Assembly: GCA_947473305.1 (NCBI GenBank)
Contig: CANJCB010000008.1
Span: 62,001-126,000, forward strand
DNA from: Rhodospirillales bacterium
GTDB taxonomy: Bacteria > Pseudomonadota > Alphaproteobacteria > ATCC43930 > CGMCC-115725
DNA: 64,000 nucleotides
Direction: 5' to 3'
Part shown: positions 44,542 to 53,554 of the stretch, in pieces
Layout of the letters: each line of letters begins with the position of its first letter
Numbering within the stretch: the first letter of the stretch is position 1
Program-made: the position numbers and the translations under genes
The notes under the pieces: generated by a model
Databases searched by the model: none
The model's input: the letters and a program-made list of their open reading frames with translations, nothing else
What the model was told of the DNA's origin: nothing

Positions 44542-45306
44542 ATGAAGCTCTTCGACCTCGGCGGCAAGAACGCCATCGTCACGGGCGGCACGAAAGGCAT
44601 CGGCCGGGCCATCGCCGAGCTTCTCGCGGAAGCGGGAGCCAGCGTCGCCGTGTCGAGCCGACACCAGGAGGATTGCGACGCCGTCGCAACCGCCATCGCC
44701 GAGGAAAGCGGCCGAAAAGCCGTGGGCGTCGCCTGCCATATCGGGGACAAGGCGCAGATCGAGGCGCTGGTGGAGAAGAGCCGGGACGCGCTCGGACCTA
44801 TCGACATCCTGGTCTGCAACGCGGCGATCAATCCCTATATGGGACCCCTCGCCCAGATCCCGGACGAGACCTTCGACAAGATCATGGCGACGAACATCAA
44901 GAGCAATCTGCTGCTCGCCCGCGCGGCGCTGCCCGACATGATCGCCAGGGGCGGCGGGGCCATCGTCATCGTCTCCTCGATCGCGGGACTGCGCGGAACG
45001 CCGGTCCTCGGGGCCTATGGCATCTCCAAGGCGGCGGACATGCAGCTTATCCGCGCGCTCGCTGTGGAATGGGGCCCGCACAACATCCGCGTCAACGGAA
45101 TCGCGCCGGGGCTGGTGAAGACGGACTTCGCCCGCGCGCTCTGGGAAGACCCCAAGCGCGCCGAGCAGCGCGTCGCCCGCACCCCGCTCGCACGCCTGGG
45201 CGAGCCCGCGGATATCGCGGGGACGGCGTTGCTGCTGACATCCGAGGCCGGCGCCTGGATCACCGGCCAGACCATCGTCATCGATGGCGGCGTAACCATC
45301 GGTTGA
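44542..45306 (+). CDS. short-chain dehydrogenase/reductase
   Basis: A 254-residue classical SDR with the NAD(P)-binding TGGTKGIGRAIAELLAEAG, CNAAINPYMGPL and the catalytic set Ser (IVSSIAG), Tyr-x-x-x-Lys (YGISKAA). The C-terminal INGQ-type ending reads ITGQTIVIDGG. It resembles FabG-like oxidoreductases; substrate unknown. Divergent from hemP across 148 bases and followed by a tandem repeat before the efflux operon. Confidence 0.92.
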   Translation: MKLFDLGGKNAIVTGGTKGIGRAIAELLAEAGASVAVSSRHQEDCDAVATAIAEESGRKAVGVACHIGDKAQIEALVEKSRDALGPIDILVCNAAINPYMGPLAQIPDETFDKIMATNIKSNLLLARAALPDMIARGGGAIVIVSSIAGLRGTPVLGAYGISKAADMQLIRALAVEWGPHNIRVNGIAPGLVKTDFARALWEDPKRAEQRVARTPLARLGEPADIAGTALLLTSEAGAWITGQTIVIDGGVTIG

Positions 45307-45320
45307 CCTTTTCCGAAGTA

Positions 45321-45377
45321 TTCACGCCAGAGTATTTGCTTCACGCCAGAGTATTTGCTTCACGCCAGAGTATTTGC
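45321..45377 (+). repeat. three perfect 19-bp tandem repeats
   Basis: The unit TTCACGCCAGAGTATTTGC occurs at 45321-45339, 45340-45358 and 45359-45377 without mismatch, preceded by a partial copy (AGTATT). It lies in the 160-bp gap between the SDR gene and the RND efflux operon. The unit length suits slippage-driven copy variation. Confidence 0.95.
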
Positions 45378-45466
45378 CGGGGCAGTGAACGATTTATTGT
45401 CTCCTTGCCTATAACCCTTGAACGGACCTGTGGTATTCTGTCCGGCTGTTGCTCGGGGGCGGTGCA

Positions 45467-46666
45467 ATGCGATTGGGGTGGATGGTTTCAGGGGCGCTGG
45501 CGCTTGTCGTCGGCGCGCTTCTCTACGCGCAGGTCTATGGCGTGCCACCCCTGGTGCTGGAACTGGCCGCGCGGATAAACCCAGCCGCCGCAGCCCCCGC
45601 TCCTCCGCCCCGCCCGCCGGTTCCCGTCGCCGTGACAACCGTCCGGGTCGAGGACGTACCGATCTATCTCTCCGGCATCGGCACGGTGCAGGCCTATAAC
45701 ACGGTCGCGGTGAAGAGCCGGATCGACGGCCAGATCACCCAGATCCTCTTCACCGAAGGCCAGGACGTGAAGGCCGGCGACCCTCTCGCGATCATCGATC
45801 CCCGCTCGCTCGAAGCCCAGCTCCAGCAGCAGGAGGCCCTGCGCCAGAAGGACCAGGCGACGCTCCAGAGCGCGTTTCTCGATCTGCAACGTTCGGAAAG
45901 CCTCGTCACCCGCGAATTCGCCACCCGCCAGACGGTGGACCAGCAGCGCGCCACGGTTGCGCAGCTCAAAGCCCAGCTCCTCAACGACGAGGCGCAGATC
46001 CAATTCGCCAAGACGCAGTTGAGCTATACCAGGGTCAACGCCCCGATCAGCGGCAGGGTCGGCATCCGACAGATCGACGCGGGGAACTTCGTGCGGGCGA
46101 TGGACGCCAATCCCATCGCGGTGATCACGCAGCTCCAGCCTATCTCGGTCGTCTTCACCTTGTCCGCGACATCGGTTGCCCAGGCCAATCTCTCGCTGGG
46201 CTCGGTGAAGGTGCCCGTGGTCGCCCTGGCGGTGGACGACACGACCGTGCTCGACCGCGGTACCATCGAGCTCATCGACAACCAGGTAGACCAGGCGACC
46301 GGCACGATCAAGCTCAAGGCGAGCTTCCCCAACGAGGCGCTGAAGCTCTGGCCGGGCAATTTCCTGAACGGGCGCCTGACCGTCGATATGAAGAAGGAAG
46401 GACTGACCGTGCCCTCGGCGGCGGTGCGCCACGGGCCGCGCGGCGATTTTGCCTGGGTCGTCCGTCCCGATATGACCGTCGAAGCAAAGACCGTGACGGT
46501 CGGCCAGGTCTTCGGCGGGAGGACGCTCGTGGAACGCGGCCTGGCGAAGACCGACCGGGTGGTGATCGAAGGCTGGTTCCGGCTGGAAAACGGCGCGAAG
46601 GTGGAGATCACCCGCACCGCGCCGGCAACCCCCGGACAAGGACAGCCCCCCGCCGCGCGCAGCTGA
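45467..46666 (+). CDS. mdtA: RND efflux periplasmic adaptor (MdtA-like)
   Basis: Membrane-fusion protein, 399 residues, linking an inner-membrane RND pump to an outer-membrane channel. It has an N-terminal anchor (WMVSGALALVVGALLYAQVY), the lipoyl half-motifs VKSRIDGQITQILFTEGQDVKAGD and LSYTRVNAPISGRVGIRQID, a helical hairpin (about 110-190) and beta-barrel/membrane-proximal domains with WPGNFLNGRLTVD. I use the ATG at 45467; a frame open from 45449 adds six residues without a better ribosome site. First gene of an mdtABC-type operon. Confidence 0.92.
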   Translation: MRLGWMVSGALALVVGALLYAQVYGVPPLVLELAARINPAAAAPAPPPRPPVPVAVTTVRVEDVPIYLSGIGTVQAYNTVAVKSRIDGQITQILFTEGQDVKAGDPLAIIDPRSLEAQLQQQEALRQKDQATLQSAFLDLQRSESLVTREFATRQTVDQQRATVAQLKAQLLNDEAQIQFAKTQLSYTRVNAPISGRVGIRQIDAGNFVRAMDANPIAVITQLQPISVVFTLSATSVAQANLSLGSVKVPVVALAVDDTTVLDRGTIELIDNQVDQATGTIKLKASFPNEALKLWPGNFLNGRLTVDMKKEGLTVPSAAVRHGPRGDFAWVVRPDMTVEAKTVTVGQVFGGRTLVERGLAKTDRVVIEGWFRLENGAKVEITRTAPATPGQGQPPAARS

Positions 46667-46680
46667 AACGGCCAGCGTTC

Positions 46681-49524
46681 ATGTCCACACCTTTCATCCT
46701 CAGGCCCATCGCGACGACGCTGCTGATCGTCGCCATCGTGCTGCTGGGCATCATCGGCTATCGCTTCCTGCCGGTAGCTGCCTTGCCCTCGGTCGATTTT
46801 CCGACGATCCAGGTCACGACCTCTTTCCCTGGCGCGGGTCCCGATGTGGTCGAGACCTCGATCACGGCGCCTCTGGAACATCAATTCGGCCAGATCGCGG
46901 GGCTCACCTCCATGAACTCGACGAGCTCCTATGGAACGAGCCAGATCACCCTGCAATTCGCGCTCAGCCGGAAGATGGATTCGGCCGCCCAGGACGTGCA
47001 GGCCAAGATCAACGCGGCGGAAGGCTGGCTGCCCCTGTCGCTCTTGCCCAATCCGCCGATCTATCATGAGGTCAATCCCGCGGACACACCGGTGCTGATC
47101 CTGGCGCTGACCTCGGAGACGCTGCCGCTCCATGAGATCAACGACTTCGCCGCGACGGTGATCGTCCAGAAGCTCTCCCAGGTCTCGGGTGTGGGCGCGG
47201 TCACGGTCGAAGGCGGCCAGACCCGCGCCGTGCGCATCCAGGCCAATCCCGCGCAGCTCGCCAATCTCGGGCTGTCGATGGAGGATGTCCGCCGCGCCAT
47301 CGCCGCCACCACGGTCGACAACCCCAAGGGCGGGCTCGACGGCGAGCGGCAGGCCTTCCAGATCGGGACCAACGACCAGCTCTTCCTGGCGGAGAATTAC
47401 GACACGGCCGTGATCGCCTTCCGCAACGGTGCGCCGGTGCTGCTGCGCGACGTGGGCCGCGCGGTGGACGGGGTCGAGAACGCGGAACTCGCCGGCTGGT
47501 TCAATGGCGAGCGCGCGGTGATCCTCGATATCCAGCGCCAGCCCGGCGCAAATACCATCGAGGTGGTGGATGCGATCAAGGCGCTGCTGCCGAAGCTCAA
47601 GACCGCGCTGCCGCCGTCCTTGAAAATCCAGGTGGTGACCGACCGCACCGTCACGATCCGCGCCGCCATCGCCGATGTGCAGTTCACGCTCGTCCTGACC
47701 GTGGTGCTCGTCGTGCTGGTGATCTTCCTTTTCCTGCGCAAGCTCTGGGCGACGGTGATCCCGAGCATCACGCTGCCGGTGTCGCTGATCGCTACTTTCG
47801 GCGGCATGGCGCTGGTGGGTTTCAGCCTCGACAACCTGTCGCTGATGGCTTTGACCATCGCATCGGGCTTCGTGGTCGACGACGCCATCGTCATGATCGA
47901 GAACATCGTCCGCCATATCGAGGCGGGGGAGAAACCGATCCCGGCGGCGATCAAGGGCGCGCGGCAGATCGGCTTCACCGTCATCTCGCTGACCGTGTCG
48001 CTGATCGCGGTCTTCATTCCCCTCTTACTGATGGGCGGCGTGGTGGGTCGGCTCTTCCGCGAATTCGCCATCACCCTTTCTTTCGCGGTGCTGATTTCGG
48101 GCGTCGTGTCGCTGACGCTCACGCCGATGATGTGCGCAAAGCTCCTGAAGCCTCATAACGAGGAACGGCCGCCCGGGCGCTTCTTCCGCTGGAGCGAGCG
48201 CGGTTTCGACCTCATGGCGGGTGGGCACCGCCGCATCCTCGACTTCGTGCTGCGCCACCAGCCCGCCACGTTGGTCTTCACGCTGCTGACGCTCGTCGTG
48301 ACCGGCTGGCTCTATGTCGCGATCCACAAGGGCTTCCTGCCGCAGCAGGACACCGGCCTCCTGGTCGGCGTCACCGACGCGCCCCAGGACATTTCCTTCA
48401 CCGCAATGGCCCAGCGGCAGAGCGAGCTCGCCGAGATCATCGCGAAGGATCCGGCGGTCAGGGGCGTCGACAGTTTCGTCGGCGCTGGCACGGTCAATCC
48501 GACCCTCAACAGCGGCAGGCTTTATATCGACATCGGCTCGCCGGAAGGACGGACCGCCGCGCCCGAGGTCATGGAGCGGCTCTATAAGGCGGTGGCCGGA
48601 CTTCACGGCATCACGCTACATCTCCAGCAGGTCCAGGACATCCAGATCGAGACACGGACGTCGCGGACCCAATACCAATATGTCCTCCAGGATCTCGACG
48701 ACGCGGAACTCAGGCTTTGGACACCCCGGCTGGTGGCGGAACTGGCGCGGCAGCCGGAGCTGGCGGATGTGGCCAGCGACCAACTCGACGAAGGCCTGCG
48801 CATGATGGTCACCATCGACCGCAAGGCCGCCGCCCGTTTCGGCGTTACCCTCAACGCCATCGACAACACGCTCTACGACGCCTTCGGACAGCGGCAGATC
48901 GCGACGATCTTTTCGCCGCTGACCCAGTATCACGTGATCCTGGAGGTGGATCCTGCCTTCAAGAACGATCCCAATATCCTCGACAAGATCTATGTGACCC
49001 CGGCCAGCGCCCAGGCTGCCTCCGTGGATGACCAAGGAGGCGGGATCGGCAGCGCCTTCCACCAGGCCTCGGTTCCGATCCCGCTTTCGGCGGTGGCGAA
49101 GATCGAGCGGACGCTGGCGCCGCTGTCGATCACCCATCAGGGGCTTTTCCCCGCGACCACGGTTTCCTTCAACCTCGCCCCCGGCGCTTCGCTCGGCCAA
49201 GCCATCGAGGCGGAGCGCAAGGAGGGAATGGCCCCGGAACAATCGATCCGCGAGGCCTGCCTGCTGCGCTTCCGGCCGATCATGATGACCACCATGGCGG
49301 CGCTTCTGGGTGCGCTGCCTCTGGCGATCGGCGATGGCACCGGGGCGGAGCTGCGCCGGCCCATGGGTGTCGCCATCGTCGGCGGGTTGCTGCTGTCGCA
49401 GTTCCTCACCCTCTATACGACGCCGGTGATCTATCTCGCCTTCGCAAGGCTTCAGGCCCGGTTCGCCCGCCGCCACGGCGCCACGGCGCTGCCCGCCCCG
49501 CTGGCAGAAGCGCCCGGCCAATGA
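46681..49524 (+). CDS. mdtB: RND efflux pump subunit MdtB-like, internally shortened
   Basis: 947 residues rather than the usual roughly 1030-1040. The N-terminal helix, porter domains and helices 2-6, with the proton-relay pair D400-D401 in VVDDAIVMIEN, are intact. In the second half the chain passes from APGASLGQAIEA (about 835-844) straight to ERKEGMAPEQSIREA. The paralogue downstream has about 110 residues between these points, holding helices 8-10 and the conserved lysine of the proton relay. Later helices (RPIMMTTMAALLGALPLA, LLSQFLTLYTTPVIYL) are present. Frame is kept. The deletion probably inactivates or changes the pump unless it is an assembly error. Overlaps mdtC by ATGA. Confidence 0.88.
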   Translation: MSTPFILRPIATTLLIVAIVLLGIIGYRFLPVAALPSVDFPTIQVTTSFPGAGPDVVETSITAPLEHQFGQIAGLTSMNSTSSYGTSQITLQFALSRKMDSAAQDVQAKINAAEGWLPLSLLPNPPIYHEVNPADTPVLILALTSETLPLHEINDFAATVIVQKLSQVSGVGAVTVEGGQTRAVRIQANPAQLANLGLSMEDVRRAIAATTVDNPKGGLDGERQAFQIGTNDQLFLAENYDTAVIAFRNGAPVLLRDVGRAVDGVENAELAGWFNGERAVILDIQRQPGANTIEVVDAIKALLPKLKTALPPSLKIQVVTDRTVTIRAAIADVQFTLVLTVVLVVLVIFLFLRKLWATVIPSITLPVSLIATFGGMALVGFSLDNLSLMALTIASGFVVDDAIVMIENIVRHIEAGEKPIPAAIKGARQIGFTVISLTVSLIAVFIPLLLMGGVVGRLFREFAITLSFAVLISGVVSLTLTPMMCAKLLKPHNEERPPGRFFRWSERGFDLMAGGHRRILDFVLRHQPATLVFTLLTLVVTGWLYVAIHKGFLPQQDTGLLVGVTDAPQDISFTAMAQRQSELAEIIAKDPAVRGVDSFVGAGTVNPTLNSGRLYIDIGSPEGRTAAPEVMERLYKAVAGLHGITLHLQQVQDIQIETRTSRTQYQYVLQDLDDAELRLWTPRLVAELARQPELADVASDQLDEGLRMMVTIDRKAAARFGVTLNAIDNTLYDAFGQRQIATIFSPLTQYHVILEVDPAFKNDPNILDKIYVTPASAQAASVDDQGGGIGSAFHQASVPIPLSAVAKIERTLAPLSITHQGLFPATTVSFNLAPGASLGQAIEAERKEGMAPEQSIREACLLRFRPIMMTTMAALLGALPLAIGDGTGAELRRPMGVAIVGGLLLSQFLTLYTTPVIYLAFARLQARFARRHGATALPAPLAEAPGQ

Positions 49525-52500
49525 GCATCTCGGAACCCTTCATCCGGCGGCCCGTCGCCACCACGCTCCTGATGATGGGCGTCCTGCTGCTGGGATTGCT
49601 CGCTTATTTCAAGCTGCCCATCGCCGCCCTGCCTTCGGTGGACCGGCCGACCATCGGCGTCTGGGCGACACTTCCGGGTGCGAGCGCGGAGACCGTGGCC
49701 TCCTCCCTTGCCCAGCCTTTGGAGCGACAGCTCGGGACAATTCCCGGCATCGCGGACATGGCCTCCTTCAGTGCCTCGGGAGGGGCCGAGATCGTCATCC
49801 AGTTCGAACTCGGCAAGGATATCGACGCGGCTGCCGGTCAGGTTCAGGCGGCGATCAACGCCGCCGGCCCCAACCTGCCCAGGGACCTGCCGGTCCCACC
49901 GCAATATTACAAGGCGAACCCCTCGGGCTTTTCGGTCATCACCCTGGCGCTTACCTCCGACACCCTGGACGCGGCTGAGGTCTACAACTACGCCGACAGC
50001 GTGGTCGGCGAGAAACTCTCCCAGATCGAGGGGGTGGCCCGCGTCGTCATCAGCGGCGCCGAGCGGGGCGCGGTGCGCATCCAGCTCGATCCCCGCCGCC
50101 TCTCCACGATGAAAATCTCGCTGGAACGCGTGCGCGAGGCGGTACGGGCCGCGACCGGCAATCTTCCCAAGGGAAGCCTCTCGATCGGCGACCAGTCCTT
50201 CGTTGTGGGAACCAACGACCAGCTCTTCAATGCCTCGGATTATGCGGAAATCCCGGTCGCCTACCGCAACGGCGCGGCGGTCCTCCTGGGCGATGTCGCG
50301 ACCGTCACCGACAGCGTGATCAACCGGCGGCTGGCCGGCTGGTTCAACATGGAGCGCGCGGTCGTGCTCTATGTCTTCAAGCAGCCCGACGCCAATGTGG
50401 TTGAGACCGTGGACCGGGTGAAGGCGCTGCTGCCCCAACTCGGCCATTGGATCCCGCCCTCGGTGAAGGTCGAGACCGTCTTCGACCGGACCACGCTGAT
50501 CCGGGCCTCCGTCGCGGACGTGCAATTCACCATCCTGATCGCCACCCTGCTGGTCGTGCTGGTGATCGCGCTCTTCCTCCGGCGCTTCTGGGCGACCCTC
50601 ATCCCGAGCATCACCATCCCGGTGTCGCTGGCCGCCACGCTCGGGGCCATGGTGCTGCTGGGCTACAGCCTAGACAATCTTTCCCTGATGGCGCTGACCA
50701 TCGCAGTAGGCTTCGTCGTAGATGACGCCGTGGTGATGATCGAGAACATCATCCGCCGTATGGAGGAAGGCGAAAGCCCGCTCGTGGCCGCCCTCAAAGG
50801 GTCGCGGCAGATGGGCTTCACCGTAGTCTCGATCACGGCGGCTCTGGTCGCCGCCATGATCCCGGTGCTCTTCATGCCGGATGTGGTCGGGCGCTATTTC
50901 CGCGAATTCGGGATGACCCTGGTGGTGGCCATCGTCGCCTCCGCCGTGATCTCGCTGACCCTGACCCCGATGATGTGCGCAAAGCTCCTCCGGCCGGAAC
51001 CGGAGGCGCAGCAGAAACGACCCGGTCTCTTCGAACGGTTCTTCCGGCTTTTCGTCAGGGGCTATTGCGCCAGTCTCGGCTGGAGCCTGCGTTACAGCTG
51101 GATCACGCTGACGGTCACCTTCGCGGTCATGGCCGGAACGGTCGGCCTCTACCTCGCCCTGCCCAAGGGCTTCATGCCGACCCAGGACACCGGCGTCCTC
51201 CAGGTCCGCACCATCACGGTCGCGAATATCTCCTTCGCCGCCATGGAGGACCTGCAGCGCCAGGCCGCCGCCGCGATCCGGGAGGATCCGGCGGTTCAGG
51301 GGCTCGCCTCCTATATCGGCGGCGGCAACGGGGGCGTGCTGAGCAACGGCTGGATGGTCGTCAACCTGAAGCCCCTGGAAGAGCGCAAGCTCTCGATCCA
51401 GGAAATCATCCCCCGGCTCCGCGAAAGGCTGAGCACGGTCGGCGACGTGCGCTCCTTCTTCAACCCTTTCCAGGACCTCAATGTCGGGGTCCAGAGCGGC
51501 AGCGCGCGCTATCAATACACGCTAACCGGGCTCGACCTCGACGAGGTCCTGCGCTGGGGCGAGATCATGCGGCGGCGCATCCTGGCCATGCCGGCCACCA
51601 CCGATATCATAACCGATGTGGAGGGCGCGGGGCTGCAAGCCGGGCTCGCCTTCGACCGGGTCGCGGCGGCGCGGATGGGCATTACCCCCATGGCCATCGA
51701 CAACACTCTCTACGACGCCTTCGGCCAACGCCAGATCCGCACCATTTTCCTGCCCTTCAACTATTCCCGCGTCATCATGGAGGTGGAACCGCGCTTCCAG
51801 GAGGATCCCTCCGCCTTCGCCCAGATCTTCGTGCTGGGCGTCAAGAACGCGCAGGTTCCCCTCTCGGCGCTCACCAAGCCCTGGCGGTCGCATGCCCCCA
51901 TGTGGGTTCGCCACCGCGACCAGTTTCCGTCGATGACGATCTCCTTCGACCTGAAACCCGGCAATTCCCTCGGCCCGACCATCGCCGCCATCCGCAAGGC
52001 CGAAACCGAAGTCCACCTGCCCGGCGAGGTCAAGGCGACCTTCCGCGGCGAGGCGGGCGAAGCCAGCAAGTCCGGCACGACCCAATTGCTGCTCTTCCTG
52101 GGCGCGATCTTCGCGGTCTATGTGGTCTTGGGCGTGCTCTACGAGAGCTATGCCCATCCCTTCACGATTCTCTCGACCCTGCCGTCGGCCGCCTTCGGCG
52201 CCTTGCTGGCGCTGTGGCTCAGCCGTACGGAGTTCACCATCATCACCTCGATCGGCTGCATCCTGCTGGTCGGCATGGTTATGAAGAACGCCATCATGAT
52301 GGTGGATTTCGCGCTCGACCTCGAACGCAGCCAGGGTATGAGCCCCGAAGCCTCGATCCTCGAAGCAGCCCGGCTTCGGGTGCGGCCCATCATCATGACA
52401 ACGCTTGCGGCGATCCTTACAGCCGTACCGCTCGCCTTTGGGACGGGTCCGGGGCATGAATTGCGCCAGCCCCTGGGCATCGCCATTGTGGGGGGGTTGC

Positions 52501-52631
52501 TGGTCTCCCAAGTCCTCACCCTCTACACGACTCCGGTCATTTATCTCGCGATCGAGCGCTTTTGGGGGGTGCGCAGGTCGCGAAAGAAGAAATCAACAGG
52601 GCAATTCGCGAGGGAGTTAAAATTTCCTTGA
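49521..52631 (+). CDS. mdtC: RND efflux pump subunit MdtC-like
   Basis: Full-length 1036-residue inner-membrane RND transporter. It has all twelve helices, the proton-relay pair in VGFVVDDAVVMIENII and the relay Lys (K922) in GMVMKNAIMMVDFALD. Porter-domain motifs FMPTQDTGVLQVRT and LYDAFGQRQIRTIF match MdtB/MdtC-type multidrug pumps. In E. coli MdtB and MdtC form a mixed trimer; here this is the only intact RND subunit of the operon, so it might act as a homotrimer. No outer-membrane channel gene follows. An AT-rich tract begins at its stop. Confidence 0.95.
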   Translation: MSISEPFIRRPVATTLLMMGVLLLGLLAYFKLPIAALPSVDRPTIGVWATLPGASAETVASSLAQPLERQLGTIPGIADMASFSASGGAEIVIQFELGKDIDAAAGQVQAAINAAGPNLPRDLPVPPQYYKANPSGFSVITLALTSDTLDAAEVYNYADSVVGEKLSQIEGVARVVISGAERGAVRIQLDPRRLSTMKISLERVREAVRAATGNLPKGSLSIGDQSFVVGTNDQLFNASDYAEIPVAYRNGAAVLLGDVATVTDSVINRRLAGWFNMERAVVLYVFKQPDANVVETVDRVKALLPQLGHWIPPSVKVETVFDRTTLIRASVADVQFTILIATLLVVLVIALFLRRFWATLIPSITIPVSLAATLGAMVLLGYSLDNLSLMALTIAVGFVVDDAVVMIENIIRRMEEGESPLVAALKGSRQMGFTVVSITAALVAAMIPVLFMPDVVGRYFREFGMTLVVAIVASAVISLTLTPMMCAKLLRPEPEAQQKRPGLFERFFRLFVRGYCASLGWSLRYSWITLTVTFAVMAGTVGLYLALPKGFMPTQDTGVLQVRTITVANISFAAMEDLQRQAAAAIREDPAVQGLASYIGGGNGGVLSNGWMVVNLKPLEERKLSIQEIIPRLRERLSTVGDVRSFFNPFQDLNVGVQSGSARYQYTLTGLDLDEVLRWGEIMRRRILAMPATTDIITDVEGAGLQAGLAFDRVAAARMGITPMAIDNTLYDAFGQRQIRTIFLPFNYSRVIMEVEPRFQEDPSAFAQIFVLGVKNAQVPLSALTKPWRSHAPMWVRHRDQFPSMTISFDLKPGNSLGPTIAAIRKAETEVHLPGEVKATFRGEAGEASKSGTTQLLLFLGAIFAVYVVLGVLYESYAHPFTILSTLPSAAFGALLALWLSRTEFTIITSIGCILLVGMVMKNAIMMVDFALDLERSQGMSPEASILEAARLRVRPIIMTTLAAILTAVPLAFGTGPGHELRQPLGIAIVGGLLVSQVLTLYTTPVIYLAIERFWGVRRSRKKKSTGQFARELKFP

Positions 52632-52656
52632 CAAGAATTTACCTAAAAATTTACCA
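52628..52656 (+). promoter_or_regulatory. putative promoter with direct repeats ahead of the 79-residue ORF
   Basis: TTGACA (52628-52633, overlapping the mdtC stop) and TTACCA (52651-52656) are 17 bp apart within an AT-rich tract. AATTTACC occurs twice (52636-52643 and 52648-52655), 12 bp apart, and could be a regulator site. Confidence 0.4.
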
Positions 52657-52731
52657 TCACCCGTGTCGATATCCGTTGACCGGTCCATCTCTTTTCCTGG
52701 ACAAAGCGGATTGCAAGCTGGAGCAGGTGTC

Positions 52732-52971
52732 ATGATCGCTTCGAACCAAGACGGTGTTTTCACTTTCGCGCCCTCCTATGCCGAGGGTCTGCGCGCCTAT
52801 GGCGACAGCGAGCCGTCGATCGAATTCGAATGCGCCCAGATCGCCGAAGCGGGAAGCTTCACGATGCCCGCCGGTTACGGCACGGTGAACCCGGCCATCC
52901 TGTTCCCGATGCTGGCCCAGGCGCCCGTCACCCTGTTCGAAAGCGGATCGGCGCCCTTCCGCTACTGCTGA
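52732..52971 (+). CDS. hypothetical protein, 79 residues
   Basis: The ATG at 52732 has GGAG 8 bases upstream. The product is mildly acidic, soluble, with no signal peptide or membrane helix. It contains YAEGLRAYGDSEPSIEFE and SFTMPAGYGTVNPAILFPML and ends in FRYC. I recognise no family. It appears to have its own AT-rich promoter and a downstream hairpin, so it is probably a monocistronic gene. Confidence 0.55.
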   Translation: MIASNQDGVFTFAPSYAEGLRAYGDSEPSIEFECAQIAEAGSFTMPAGYGTVNPAILFPMLAQAPVTLFESGSAPFRYC

Positions 52972-53007
52972 GTGGTCGCCTCTCTCTTTTTTCTTTAAGC
53001 TTTTTCC

Positions 53008-53042
53008 AACGGCATCAGGGCGACCCGATGCCGTTCAGCTTT
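53008..53042 (+). terminator. hairpin terminator after the 79-residue ORF
   Basis: The 9-bp arms AACGGCATC (53008-53016) and GATGCCGTT (53027-53035), with an inner GGG/CCC pairing, are followed by CAGCTTTTCT. The stem overlaps the last codons of the convergent GFA gene. Confidence 0.5.
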
Positions 53043-53440
53043 TCTATGCGGTCGGGATCGACCTCCAGTCCCGCGACGCAAAAGGCGTTGACGCCGAAAT
53101 GATCGGGGCGCTTGCGCGTCCGGTGGAAGGCATAGATCCCGCAACGCGCGCAGAACCAATGCTGCGCGGTTCGCGTGTGCCACTGGTAGAGCGACAGATG
53201 CTCGCGGCCTGAAACGATCCGGATGTCGGTTTCATGGACCTTGAGGCTGATGCTGTTCTTCTTCCGGCAGAAGGTGCAGTTGCAAGAGGTGATCCTCGGC
53301 ACGGCTTCGGTGCGCACCTCGAAATGAACCGCCCCGCAATGACAGGCGCCCTTGAGCACCCGGGTCGGTACGCTGCTTGCGGGAGACCCGAAATCTTCCG
53401 GAATGAAGATCGCCCTTTTGGCGGCGCTGCTACCTTCCAT
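53015..53440 (-). CDS. GFA/CENP-V-type zinc protein
   Basis: A 141-residue member of the glutathione-dependent formaldehyde-activating (GFA) family. The zinc ligands are CHCGAVHFEV, CNCTFCRKK and FCARCGIYAFHR. Some members help condense formaldehyde with glutathione; many are uncharacterised. It carries an N-terminal extension of about 30 residues before the domain. Good GGAGG ribosome site. Confidence 0.88.
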   Translation of the reverse strand: MEGSSAAKRAIFIPEDFGSPASSVPTRVLKGACHCGAVHFEVRTEAVPRITSCNCTFCRKKNSISLKVHETDIRIVSGREHLSLYQWHTRTAQHWFCARCGIYAFHRTRKRPDHFGVNAFCVAGLEVDPDRIEKLNGIGSP

Positions 53441-53554
53441 CGCATCCTCCAGAACCGGCTGTCACACATCTTATCTTGATCCGCGACGGGATTACGGTCA
53501 AAGAGCGCACATCAAAAGGGCGCCCAACGCCCATCTCACTCCTCGGGGGGAAAT

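Noticed and set aside
45321-45377. CRISPR array
   Set aside because: The three units are directly adjacent with no spacers and there are no cas genes.
43116-45578. 820-codon plus-strand open frame across the receptor, hemP, SDR and repeat region
   Set aside because: It crosses several real genes on both strands and has no ribosome site or domain.
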